In this document: positions 18,231 to 26,524 of the stretch, piece by piece
How positions within the stretch are numbered: the stretch's first letter is position 1
How the letters are laid out: the number at the start of each line of letters is the position of its first letter
Assembly (NCBI GenBank): GCA_003133685.1
Contig: PKYQ01000028.1
Span: forward strand, 152,454 to 216,453
Direction of reading: 5' to 3'
DNA: 64,000 nt
Source of the DNA: Acidimicrobiaceae bacterium
GTDB lineage: Bacteria > Actinomycetota > Acidimicrobiia > Acidimicrobiales > RAAP-2
Made by a program: the position numbers and the translations under genes
The notes under the pieces: generated by a model
The model's database searches: none
Seen by the model: only the letters and a program-made list of their open reading frames with translations
What the model was told of the DNA's origin: nothing

Positions 18231-18785
18231 GTGGCCTCGCCGTACCTCGTTCCGGTCGCCCAACTGTTGCGCGATGTGCCCTCGCGCGCCGAGGTCGCCT
18301 TCGAAGCCTTGTTCGATGAGCCGCACGAGTTTCCGTCGCGCGGGCCGGCCGAGACCGACGTCTTCCCCGAAGCGAACGTCCGCCTGCAGCTGCGTCTCGA
18401 GAGCTTCAACGGGGGACTGCGCGTGCGCGGTCAGGTCGAAGCGCCGTGGCACGGGGTCTGTCGCCGCTGCTCGACGCCGGTGCTGGGCGTCAGCAGTGTC
18501 AGCGTGGACGAGCGTTTCGTCGACGAACGCCAAAACGGCGACGAAGAGGTCTACCTGATCGAGGACGACTTCATCGACCTGGCGCCCTTGGCGCACGACG
18601 CCATCTTTCTGGACCTGCCGCTCGCGCCGCTCTGTCGCGAGGACTGCAAGGGACTCTGCCCCTTTTGCGGGATCGACCGCAACGAGGAGACCTGTGAGTG
18701 CCAGGCGCCCATTGATTCGCGCTGGGCTACACTGGACGGACTCCGATTCACGGACCTAGAGACCGGCGAATCCAAAGAAGTGTGA
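18231..18785 (+). CDS. yceD: DUF177/YceD family protein
   Basis: A 184-residue protein starting at GTG 18231; the ORF-track start at 17814 lies in the preceding gene. The family is coupled to rpmF (L32) across bacteria and has been linked to 23S rRNA/ribosome assembly. The motif LCREDCKGLCPFCGIDRN is the family signature, and CRRC plus the later Cys residues (CECQ) may bind zinc. rpmF follows 33 bp downstream, as usual. TACACT at about 18727-18732 inside the 3' end resembles a -10 element that could drive rpmF-plsX. Confidence 0.88.
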   Translation: MASPYLVPVAQLLRDVPSRAEVAFEALFDEPHEFPSRGPAETDVFPEANVRLQLRLESFNGGLRVRGQVEAPWHGVCRRCSTPVLGVSSVSVDERFVDERQNGDEEVYLIEDDFIDLAPLAHDAIFLDLPLAPLCREDCKGLCPFCGIDRNEETCECQAPIDSRWATLDGLRFTDLETGESKEV

Positions 18786-18818
18786 CGGGCGAGCCCGTTC
18801 GACTGAAAGAGAAGATCG

Positions 18819-18998
18819 ATGGCCGTCCCGAAGCGCAAGACCAGCAAAGCGAAGACCCGCAGCCGCCGTGCCGCGAACTGGACCCTGGACCGTCCGGCGC
18901 GCAGCGTCTGTCCCCAGTGCGCGACGTCGAAATTGCCCCACGTCGTGTGCCCGAACTGCGGTTGGTACAAGGGTCGCGTCGCCGTAGAGGTTAACTAA
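18819..18998 (+). CDS. rpmF: 50S ribosomal protein L32
   Basis: A 59-residue ribosomal protein, too short for the ORF track and found by reading the gap between yceD and plsX. It begins MAVPKRKTSKAKTRSRRA, the hallmark N-terminus of L32, and carries CPQC and CPNCGWYKGR, the two CxxC pairs of a zinc ribbon. ATG 18819 to TAA 18998. plsX starts 2 nt after the stop, so the classic yceD-rpmF-plsX order is intact. Confidence 0.97.
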   Translation: MAVPKRKTSKAKTRSRRAANWTLDRPARSVCPQCATSKLPHVVCPNCGWYKGRVAVEVN

Positions 18999-18999
18999 G

Positions 19000-19983
19000 T
19001 TGAGCCTGCCCATCGCCCTGGACGCGATGGGTGGCGACTTCGCTCCCAAGGAGATCATCGCCGGGGCCCGCGCGGCCGTCGACGAGCTCGGACTCTCCGT
19101 CATCCTGGTCGGTGTTCCCGAACTGCTCGGTGACCCCCTCGGACTCGAGGTCTTCGCCTGCAGCGAGGTCATCGCGATGGACGACGATCCCGCCGCCAGC
19201 GTGCGCAAGAAGAAGGACTCCTCACTCGTGCGCGCGGCCGAACTGGTGCGCGACGGCCGGGCCTGCGCGATGGTGTCGGCCGGCAACACCGGTGCGACCA
19301 TGGCGTCGGCGCTGCTGCGGATGGGTCGACTGCCGGGCGTCGTTCGTCCCTGCATCGCGACCCCGATCCCGAATCCCGGTCACACGCCGATGGTCCTGGT
19401 CGATGCCGGCGCGAATTCCGAATGCACGGCCGAGATGCTCGTCCAGTTCGCCCTGATGGCGAGTACGTTCGTCACGGCGCGCTACAACGTCGAGCGCCCG
19501 CGCGTCAGTCTGCTCTCGATTGGCGAGGAGTCGACTAAGGGCACGCCGCTGGTGAAAGAGACCCATCAACTCCTCCTCGCCCTCGAAGGACTCAACTTCG
19601 TCGGTAACGTCGAGGGTCGCGACCTCGTGCCCGCGCCCGTTGACGTCGTGGTCACCGATGGTTTCACCGGCAACGTCGCCTTGAAGACGCTCGAAGGAGC
19701 GCTGAAGTTCATCTTCGCGACGGTCCTCTCGGCGCTCGACACCAACGACGAGACCAGGGCCGCCGGTGACGTCTTGTTCGAGTACCTCTTGCCCCTGGCG
19801 GCCGAGCTGACCCCGGAAAACCAAGGCGGCGCGATGCTGCTCGGTCTCGACGGGATTTGTGTGATCTCGCATGGTTCCTCGAACGCCACGGCGATCAAAA
19901 ACGCACTGCGCGTCGCCTCTGAGATGGACGCCGCGAACGTGGTGGCGAAACTTCGCCTCGCCATCCGACCTGATCAACCCTAA
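19000..19983 (+). CDS. plsX: Phosphate acyltransferase PlsX
   Basis: A 327-residue peripheral membrane enzyme that makes acyl-phosphate from acyl-ACP for PlsY-dependent phospholipid synthesis. ALDAMGGDFAPKEI at the N-terminus is the family signature; further on are SAGNTGATMASAL, VDAGANSEC, and VVTDGFTGNVALKTLEG. The start is TTG 19000, the only one giving the conserved N-terminus. It sits between rpmF and acpP, the partner carrier protein, and is in the same run as the FakA-type kinase that supplies the same acyl-phosphate pool. Confidence 0.96.
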   Translation: MSLPIALDAMGGDFAPKEIIAGARAAVDELGLSVILVGVPELLGDPLGLEVFACSEVIAMDDDPAASVRKKKDSSLVRAAELVRDGRACAMVSAGNTGATMASALLRMGRLPGVVRPCIATPIPNPGHTPMVLVDAGANSECTAEMLVQFALMASTFVTARYNVERPRVSLLSIGEESTKGTPLVKETHQLLLALEGLNFVGNVEGRDLVPAPVDVVVTDGFTGNVALKTLEGALKFIFATVLSALDTNDETRAAGDVLFEYLLPLAAELTPENQGGAMLLGLDGICVISHGSSNATAIKNALRVASEMDAANVVAKLRLAIRPDQP

Positions 19984-20045
19984 TTTTCGGGACCGCATCC
20001 TCCCTGGTTCGGTAAACTCGAACAGCAACAACAAGGGAGTGCTCA

Positions 20046-20333
20046 ATGGCAGACGCTGTACATCCATCATCACTGGATAGGGCCACGATCTTGGGCATCG
20101 TGCGTGATCAACTCGCAGAAATTCTCGAGAAGAGTCCCGACGAGATCAAAGAGGACGTCTCGTTCACCGACCTCGGCGCCGACTCCCTCGCGCTGATCGA
20201 ACTCGTCGAGGCGCTCGAAGAGGCGCTGGGTAAATATTCCGCCGGATTTCACATCGACGACGAGGACCTCGAAGGTCTCCTGAGCGTCCGCGACGCGGTC
20301 AATTACGTCGCCGACAAGCTGCAGGTGACCTAA
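20046..20333 (+). CDS. acpP: Acyl carrier protein
   Basis: A 95-residue acidic carrier protein. The 4'-phosphopantetheine attachment Ser is in LGADSLALIELVEALEE; the surrounding helices match type II fatty-acid-synthase ACPs. ATG 20046 has AAGGGAG about 7 nt upstream. Upstream, GGTAAACTCG (TAAACT at 20013-20018) resembles a -10 box. It lies between plsX and rnc, a typical arrangement. At 95 residues it is longer than the usual 75-80, due to an N-terminal extension (ADAVHPSSLDRA). Confidence 0.95.
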   Translation: MADAVHPSSLDRATILGIVRDQLAEILEKSPDEIKEDVSFTDLGADSLALIELVEALEEALGKYSAGFHIDDEDLEGLLSVRDAVNYVADKLQVT

Positions 20334-20341
20334 CGAGGCAC

Positions 20342-21028
20342 GTGAGCCTGTTGCTGTCGCCACTTGATGCGTTAGCCGAGCGAGTGGGACTTGCGCGCGC
20401 GAGCGAGCTCTTAGCCGTGGCGCTGACCCATTCGAGTTACGCCGCCGAGCACGAGTGCGAGTCCAACGAACGACTGGAATTCCTCGGCGACGCCGTCGTG
20501 GACTTGGCGGTCGCCGACCTCATCGTCACCAGCTATCCGCAACTCAACGAGGGCAGTGGTTCGTCGGTGCGTTCGCGCGTCGTCAACGAGTCGTCATTGG
20601 CCGACGCCGCGACGCGACTCGAACTCGCGAGCGCGATGCGTATCGGTCGCGGCGTGAAGAAGGAACACGGATTGGACCGTCCGTCCCTGCTCGCCGACGC
20701 CTTCGAGGCGGTGGTCGCCGCGATCTACCTGGAGAATGGTTACGACGCGGCCAAGTCCTTCATCCACGAAACGTTGGGCGAGGCGGTCGCCGACGCCGCG
20801 TCGCGCCCCGGCGACGGCGATCCTAAGACCCGTCTTCGTCAGTGGTCCGAGGCGAACGGCCTCGGCGCGCCGGACTACGAGGTCACGTCGTCGGGCCCGA
20901 GCCACGACGCGACCTACACGGCGCTCGTGCGAATCGCGCGCCGGCCGGTGGGAACCGGCGAGGGCCGGTCCAAGAAGAGCGCCGAAGCACGCGCCGCCGA
21001 CGACGCCTGGGGGAGACGCGATGCCTGA
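20342..21028 (+). CDS. rnc: Ribonuclease III
   Basis: A 228-residue dsRNA endonuclease that processes rRNA precursors and some mRNAs. NERLEFLGDAVVDLAVAD is the catalytic signature with the metal-binding Glu/Asp, followed by the second acidic cluster ALLADAFEAVVAAIYLE-type (here LLADAFEAVVAAIY). A C-terminal dsRNA-binding domain runs from about 150 (DPKTRLRQWSEA) to the end (GRSKKSAEARAADDAW). Start GTG 20342 is 8 nt after acpP. The 3' end overlaps mutM by 8 nt, coupling the two. Confidence 0.96.
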   Translation: MSLLLSPLDALAERVGLARASELLAVALTHSSYAAEHECESNERLEFLGDAVVDLAVADLIVTSYPQLNEGSGSSVRSRVVNESSLADAATRLELASAMRIGRGVKKEHGLDRPSLLADAFEAVVAAIYLENGYDAAKSFIHETLGEAVADAASRPGDGDPKTRLRQWSEANGLGAPDYEVTSSGPSHDATYTALVRIARRPVGTGEGRSKKSAEARAADDAWGRRDA

Positions 21029-21923
21029 GCTTCCCGAAGTCGAAACGGTCCGCGCGGCGCTGGCCCGCGACCTGATCGGCAAGAAGGTGAAATCGGTCTC
21101 GGTGACCAACGGACGGATCGTGCGCCGCCACAAGACGGCGAAGGACTTTCGCGCGATGATCGAGGGCCATACGATTCGCAGCGCGCAACGCCTCGGCAAG
21201 AATCTCGTCTTCGGGTTGGAAAATGGCACGCACCTGGTCATCCACCTCGGCATGAGCGGACAGCTCCTTCGCGCGAAGGGTCCGAAGGACCCGAAACCCA
21301 AGCACACCCACGTCGTATTCACTTTCGTCCAAGGCGGGGAGCTGCGCTACGTCGATCCGCGGACCTTCGGCGAGCTCTACGTTTCCTCGCCCCCGGCCGA
21401 GGGCGAGACGGTGGAGATCTCGAAGTTCGCGCGCCTCTCGATCGGCGGCGACGGGCTGGCGCTGCGAAAGGTCGTACCGGAGCTGGCCCACCTCGGTATC
21501 GACCCCTTCGAAGACCAGATCGGCTGGGACCGGTTCGCGGCGATTCTGCGGAGCCGCTCGACGCCCTTGAAGGTCGTCCTCACCGACCAGGACATCATCG
21601 CCGGTATCGGCAACATCTACGCCGACGAGATCCTGTTCGCCGCCGGACTTCGTTTTGATCGCGAATCGGAATCGCTCTCGACGATCGAGATCCGACGACT
21701 GCACCGAGCGATCGCCGAGACGTTGACCGAGGCGATCAAACACGGTGGCTCCACGCTTGACGACGAGCAGTTCGTCGACCCCGACGGCGTGCCCGGCAAC
21801 TACCAACAGTTCCATCAGGTCTATAACCGCGAGGGTCTGGCGTGCTTCCGGTGCCGCCAGCCCATCGAGCGAGAAACGGTTCGCGGTCGCTCGACGTTTT
21901 ACTGCTCGAAGTGCCAGTCTTGA
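21021..21923 (+). CDS. mutM: Formamidopyrimidine-DNA glycosylase
   Basis: A 300-residue bifunctional glycosylase/AP lyase that removes 8-oxoguanine and formamidopyrimidines. MPELPEVETVRAAL provides the catalytic N-terminal Pro and Glu after Met removal; QRLGKNLVF holds the beta-loop Lys; GNIYADEILF is the helix-two-turn-helix; CFRCRQPIERETV with CSKC forms the C-terminal zinc finger. The ORF track starts at 20736 inside rnc; the true start is ATG 21021. The rnc-mutM-smc-ftsY order is common in actinobacteria. Confidence 0.96.
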   Translation: MPELPEVETVRAALARDLIGKKVKSVSVTNGRIVRRHKTAKDFRAMIEGHTIRSAQRLGKNLVFGLENGTHLVIHLGMSGQLLRAKGPKDPKPKHTHVVFTFVQGGELRYVDPRTFGELYVSSPPAEGETVEISKFARLSIGGDGLALRKVVPELAHLGIDPFEDQIGWDRFAAILRSRSTPLKVVLTDQDIIAGIGNIYADEILFAAGLRFDRESESLSTIEIRRLHRAIAETLTEAIKHGGSTLDDEQFVDPDGVPGNYQQFHQVYNREGLACFRCRQPIERETVRGRSTFYCSKCQS

Positions 21924-21961
21924 CAACCAGAGTCCTACTAGAACATTGCTAGCGTCGTGCC

Positions 21962-24900
21962 GTGTTTCTTAAGCGATTGACGATGAAGGGCTTCAAGTCC
22001 TTCGCTGACAACACCGTGCTCGAATTCGAGACTGGGGTGACCGCGGTCGTTGGTCCGAACGGTTCGGGCAAGTCCAACGTCGTCGACGCCGTGACCTGGG
22101 TATTAGGTGCCCAGAGTACGAGGGCGCTACGCAGCGCGAAGATGGACGACGTCATCTTCATGGGCACGGCGAATCGCCCCGCCCTCGGTCGCGCCGAAGT
22201 GGCGCTCACCCTCGACAACTCCTCGGGCAAACTACCGATCGACGGCGCCGAAGTCACTATCTCGCGCACGCTGTTTCGCTCCGGGGACTCGGAGTACGCC
22301 ATCAACGGGACGACCTGTCGACTGCTCGACGTCCAGGAACTACTGAGCGACTCCGGCGTCGGGCGCCAACAGCACATGATCATCGGTCAGGGCCAGCTCG
22401 ATTCGATCCTCAACTCGTCATCGGACAATCGTCGCGCCGTCATCGAAGAGGCCGCCGGCGTCTTGAAGCATCGTCGTCGCAAGGAACGCGCCGAACGGCG
22501 CCTCGCGGCCACGCAGGAGAACATCGAGCGCCTCGGCGACCTCGTGCGCGAGGTTCGGCGTCAGATGCGTCCGCTCGAACGTCAAGCGGTCTCGGCCCGC
22601 AGTTACTCCGACGTCGAGGCCGATCTGCGCGCCGCTCGACGCGCGCTGTTCTCCACGCGACTGCACGCCTTCGAGCGTCGACGCGCCACGCTCGAAAGTG
22701 AGTTGGTCGGCTCGACCTCACGAGAGCGCGACCTGCGCCTCGAACTCGTGACCCTCGACGCGCAGGCCTCGAGCGCGGCCGCCGAGATGGCGAGTCGTCG
22801 TGAGGAGATGCTCGCCTCCACGCTCGGCACACTGCAGGGACTCGCCGAACGGGCCCGAGGCACCGCCTCGATCATCCAGGAGCGCGAACGATCGCTGCGT
22901 CAGGCGCTCATCGCCTCGGCTGACGAGAACGTGATCGCCACCCTCGAGGCCGACGCCGCGAAACTCACGTCCGACCTCCAGAGCGTCGATGATGAGACCC
23001 TCGCGCTCAGCGCGCTGCGCGAGGCCGTGGCTCTGGCCCAAGACGAACTGGATACGGCCCAGCACACCTTCGACGAGACGTGGGGAACGGGTTCGAGCGA
23101 GATTGATGAAGCGGCGCTGGTCGCGGCGCGTCAGCGAATCGCGCTCTTGGAACGATCGCTCAATTCACTGCGCGAGAGCGAGCGTCGGGCTACCACTCGA
23201 CTCGCAGATTCGCGCGCTCGCGTCGCTGCGAGCACGTCAGAACACGAGATGGTTCGACACGCGCTCGAGGAGGAACGACTCGCGTTGGAGAGTGCTCGTC
23301 AGGACCGACAAGACGCGCAGCACGCGGCCGACGAAGCCGAGGTCGAACGTTCGTCGTGCGACGAAGAACTTCGCGAGGCGACGGACTGGGCCGCCAGGAC
23401 CGAGGCCCACGCCGAGGCGTTGGCGCGGGCTCTGGACGAACTTTCCGGGGCCGGTGGTCGCGCGATCATCGGCGACCTGGAGGGTGTCCTCGGTGCGTTC
23501 CTCGATCTCATCGAGATCGAGGGCGGTTGGGAGCGGGCCGTTGAATCGGCCGCGGGCGCTTCGGTGGGCGCGATGGTCGTCGACGGACGTCGATCGGCGC
23601 GCGCGTCGCTCGAAGCGCTCCGACGCGAAAATGGTGCCGGGCTGATCTTGCCCGTCGCGGAGAGCGACATCACGGCGCCCGCGACGCCAGCGGGCTGTGA
23701 GCCCCTGCGCCCGCTCGTTCGCGCCCGTCGAAAGGCCCCGGCGCACGTGACCCGGGTGCTGGACGCGCTGTTCTCTCGCGCGTTCATCGCCACCGACTGG
23801 GAGACGGGCATGGACGTCGCGCTCGCGAACCCGGAACTGATCATCGTGACGCGTGACGGGGATCGCTTCGCGTCCTCCGGTTGGCGCATCGCCTCCGGCC
23901 GTGCGGTGGTCACTCGTTCGGCCGTTGAAGAGTCACAGGCGGCCGCTCGAGAGGCGACGAATGCCGTCGCGCCCGTGCGCGAACGCCGCAAGAGCGCCGA
24001 CGCCACCGCAATCGACGCGCGCCAATTATTGAACCGCGCGACGTCGCGCGAAGCGCAAACGTTGGCCGAGTCCGCGCGTCTCGAGGGCGAGGAACGACGA
24101 CTCGGTGCATTGATCGATCAACTCATCCACGCCGAGGAGACGTTGAGTGAGGACCTCGCCGAATTAACCGAGCAGATCGTCACGAACGACGGCGAGCTGT
24201 TCAATCTGCGCGAGCAGTTGCCGAATCTCGAAGAGGCCGTCGCGCTCGCCGGGGAACGTTCCGCGCGTGTCGCCGAAGCGCGTCAGGGCCTTGAGGCGCT
24301 GCGAACACGCGTGAACGACGAGGCGACCGCGCTCTCGCGCCGCGACGCCGAGTTCTCGGAGCGGCGTCGACTCTTCGAGCAACGTCGCGAAGAGATTGAG
24401 CAACGCCTGGAGGGCCGTTCCAGTGAACGCGCCGAAGCGGCCGGTCGGCGCGAATCTTTGGAGTTCGATCTCCAGGTCCTCGATCGGTTGTCGCGACTCG
24501 TCGAACGCAGCGGCGACGAGATTCGAGTGGCCCAAGAGGCGTTGGATTCGACCTACCGCGAACAGCTGGAGGCGACGCGCGCGGGGGCCGAGCGTCTCGA
24601 AGAGGTTCGACGGAAGCGAAAAGACGCCGAAGCGAAGCTCGCGGAGTTGAGCGACGCCGTTCGTCGCAGTGAGATCGAGCAGGCCGAGCTGGTCGTGAAG
24701 ATCGCCAACCTCAATGAACTGATCCGCCACGACCTCGGCATCGAACCGGGAGAGCTCGGCGAGGTGGTCCCGCCCGAACTGCCCGAGGGCGTCACGCTCG
24801 AAGGACGCGTCGCCGAACTCGAGGCTCGTATCACGTCGCTCGGACCGATCAATCCGCTCGCGCTGGACGAACTGTCGTCGCTCGAGGAGCGCTACAAGGA

Positions 24901-25456
24901 TCTGGACGCCCAGGTGAGCGACGTACGCCACGCGCGCCGCGAGATCCAAGAGGTGATCCGCGCTCTCGACCAGGAGATCATGGAGACGTTCTCGAGTGCG
25001 GTTGCCGACGTCAACGAACACTTCTCGGCGCTGATCGCGATGCTGTTTCCCGGTGGCCAGGGCCGTCTCATCTTGACCGAGCCCGACGACCCGCTCAATA
25101 CCGGCGTCGAGATCGAAGTGCGGCCGTTGGGTCGCAACGTTCGTCGCCTCTCACTGCTGTCCGGTGGCGAACGGTCGATGGCGGCGCTGGCCTTCCTCTT
25201 CGCGGTGTTTCGTTCGCGACCGTCGCCGTTCTACATGATGGACGAGGTCGAGGCCGCGTTGGATGACGTGAACCTGCAACGTTTCCTCAGCCTGGTCGAT
25301 GAATTCCGTGACGAGGCGCAACTGTTGATCGTCACCCACCAGAAGCGAACGATGGAAGCGGCCGACGCCCTCTACGGCGTGACGATGGGACCGGGTGCCT
25401 CCTCCAAAGTGATCAGTCAACGCGCACAACGCACGAGAGAAGTCGAATCGGCGTGA
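21962..25456 (+). CDS. smc: Chromosome segregation protein SMC
   Basis: A 1164-residue SMC ATPase of normal bacterial length that forms V-shaped dimers and extrudes DNA loops with ScpA/ScpB (not in the window). Walker A GPNGSGKSNVVDAV is at about 32-45; long coiled coils flank a hinge region (near 500-650, GGRAIIGDLEGVLGAF); the C-terminal ABC signature LSGGERSMAALAFLFAV is near 1063-1079; and Walker B reads FYMMDEVEAALDDVN. GTG 21962 gives MFLKRLTMKGFKSFAD, the canonical start. It overlaps ftsY by 4 nt. Confidence 0.97.
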   Translation: MFLKRLTMKGFKSFADNTVLEFETGVTAVVGPNGSGKSNVVDAVTWVLGAQSTRALRSAKMDDVIFMGTANRPALGRAEVALTLDNSSGKLPIDGAEVTISRTLFRSGDSEYAINGTTCRLLDVQELLSDSGVGRQQHMIIGQGQLDSILNSSSDNRRAVIEEAAGVLKHRRRKERAERRLAATQENIERLGDLVREVRRQMRPLERQAVSARSYSDVEADLRAARRALFSTRLHAFERRRATLESELVGSTSRERDLRLELVTLDAQASSAAAEMASRREEMLASTLGTLQGLAERARGTASIIQERERSLRQALIASADENVIATLEADAAKLTSDLQSVDDETLALSALREAVALAQDELDTAQHTFDETWGTGSSEIDEAALVAARQRIALLERSLNSLRESERRATTRLADSRARVAASTSEHEMVRHALEEERLALESARQDRQDAQHAADEAEVERSSCDEELREATDWAARTEAHAEALARALDELSGAGGRAIIGDLEGVLGAFLDLIEIEGGWERAVESAAGASVGAMVVDGRRSARASLEALRRENGAGLILPVAESDITAPATPAGCEPLRPLVRARRKAPAHVTRVLDALFSRAFIATDWETGMDVALANPELIIVTRDGDRFASSGWRIASGRAVVTRSAVEESQAAAREATNAVAPVRERRKSADATAIDARQLLNRATSREAQTLAESARLEGEERRLGALIDQLIHAEETLSEDLAELTEQIVTNDGELFNLREQLPNLEEAVALAGERSARVAEARQGLEALRTRVNDEATALSRRDAEFSERRRLFEQRREEIEQRLEGRSSERAEAAGRRESLEFDLQVLDRLSRLVERSGDEIRVAQEALDSTYREQLEATRAGAERLEEVRRKRKDAEAKLAELSDAVRRSEIEQAELVVKIANLNELIRHDLGIEPGELGEVVPPELPEGVTLEGRVAELEARITSLGPINPLALDELSSLEERYKDLDAQVSDVRHARREIQEVIRALDQEIMETFSSAVADVNEHFSALIAMLFPGGQGRLILTEPDDPLNTGVEIEVRPLGRNVRRLSLLSGGERSMAALAFLFAVFRSRPSPFYMMDEVEAALDDVNLQRFLSLVDEFRDEAQLLIVTHQKRTMEAADALYGVTMGPGASSKVISQRAQRTREVESA

Positions 25457-26508
25457 TCATCGTCATCGTCATCGTCGTCGTGGTGGCCGTTCTCGTCGCG
25501 GGACTCGGTGTCGTCGTGGCGCGTCGGCGTCGGCGTCGTCGCGGTCGTGTCGCGATTCCTGCCCCCGCGCGCGCGGCGATGCCGACGGTGCTGGTCACGG
25601 AGTTGGCCGAACGGCCGTCGTTGGAAGTCCCGTCGCTCGCGCAGCGCCTTGGATCCTCGCGCAGGGTCTTCGACCGGGTTCGTTCCCTCTCGAGCGTGGG
25701 CGCGCTCAGCACCGAACAGTTGGAAGTGGTCGAGGAGGTCTTGCTGCGAAGTGACGTCGGCGTCGCCACGACCACCATGATTCTCGACAATCTGCGCGTG
25801 AACGGCGCTCCCGACGGCGTGGCGAGTGCCGTTCGCGCGTCGCTGCTCGATTCACTGACCGCGGAGCGAACGGTCACCGCGACGGCGCAGAATGGTCGCG
25901 TTGCGGTATGGCTCTTCGTCGGCGTGAACGGTGTTGGCAAGACGACCACGATCGGCAAACTGGCGAAGCGTCAGATCGACGAGGGGCGCAGTGTCGTCTT
26001 GGCCGCCGGCGACACGTTCCGAGCGGCCGCGGCCGACCAACTCGAGCAGTGGGCCACGAGGACCGGCGCCGACATCGTTCGCTCGGCCGAAGGCGCGGAC
26101 CCCGGTTCGGTCGTGCACGACGCGTTGGGGCGAGCCGCCGCGAGGGGATCGGACATGGTGCTCGCCGACACCGCTGGTCGACGCTCGAACAGTACGAACC
26201 TGTTAGACGAATTGAGCAAGGTCCGACGCGTCGCCGACCGCGAGCCCGGACAGGTCGTGGAGACCTTCATGGTGCTCGACGCGACGACGGGGCAGAACGC
26301 GTTGAGCCAGGCGCGAGAGTTCCTCGCCGCGGCCGACGTGACGGGCATCGTGCTCACCAAACTCGACGGGACGGCGCGCGGCGGCATCGTCGTCGCCATC
26401 GAGCGTGATCTGGGAATACCGGTCAAGTTCGTCGGTATCGGAGAGGGCGTCGAAGACCTCATCGCCTTCGACCCCGAGGCCTTCGTCGATTCACTGCTCG
26501 ATACCTAG
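25453..26508 (+). CDS. ftsY: Signal recognition particle receptor FtsY
   Basis: A 351-residue SRP GTPase that docks ribosome-SRP complexes at the membrane. The N-terminus is a single hydrophobic helix (IIVIVIVVVVAVLVAGLGVV) followed by an Arg-rich stretch (ARRRRRRRGR), so it is membrane-anchored rather than carrying the long acidic A domain of E. coli FtsY. The NG domain has G1 GVNGVGKTTTIGKLA near 157, LAAGDTFRAAA, DTAGR, and TKLDGTARGG. GTG 25453 overlaps the smc stop. ffh, its partner, follows 16 bp downstream. Confidence 0.97.
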   Translation: MIIVIVIVVVVAVLVAGLGVVVARRRRRRRGRVAIPAPARAAMPTVLVTELAERPSLEVPSLAQRLGSSRRVFDRVRSLSSVGALSTEQLEVVEEVLLRSDVGVATTTMILDNLRVNGAPDGVASAVRASLLDSLTAERTVTATAQNGRVAVWLFVGVNGVGKTTTIGKLAKRQIDEGRSVVLAAGDTFRAAAADQLEQWATRTGADIVRSAEGADPGSVVHDALGRAAARGSDMVLADTAGRRSNSTNLLDELSKVRRVADREPGQVVETFMVLDATTGQNALSQAREFLAAADVTGIVLTKLDGTARGGIVVAIERDLGIPVKFVGIGEGVEDLIAFDPEAFVDSLLDT

Positions 26509-26524
26509 CGATAGCGTTAAGCAC

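Noticed and set aside
21918-21961. Promoter for smc (TTGACA at the mutM stop)
   Set aside because: TTGACA is present, but no -10 box at acceptable spacing was found, so it is not annotated.
24164-25021. 285-residue minus-strand ORF
   Set aside because: Mirror frame of the SMC coiled coil; shadows of long coiled coils often look like proteins.
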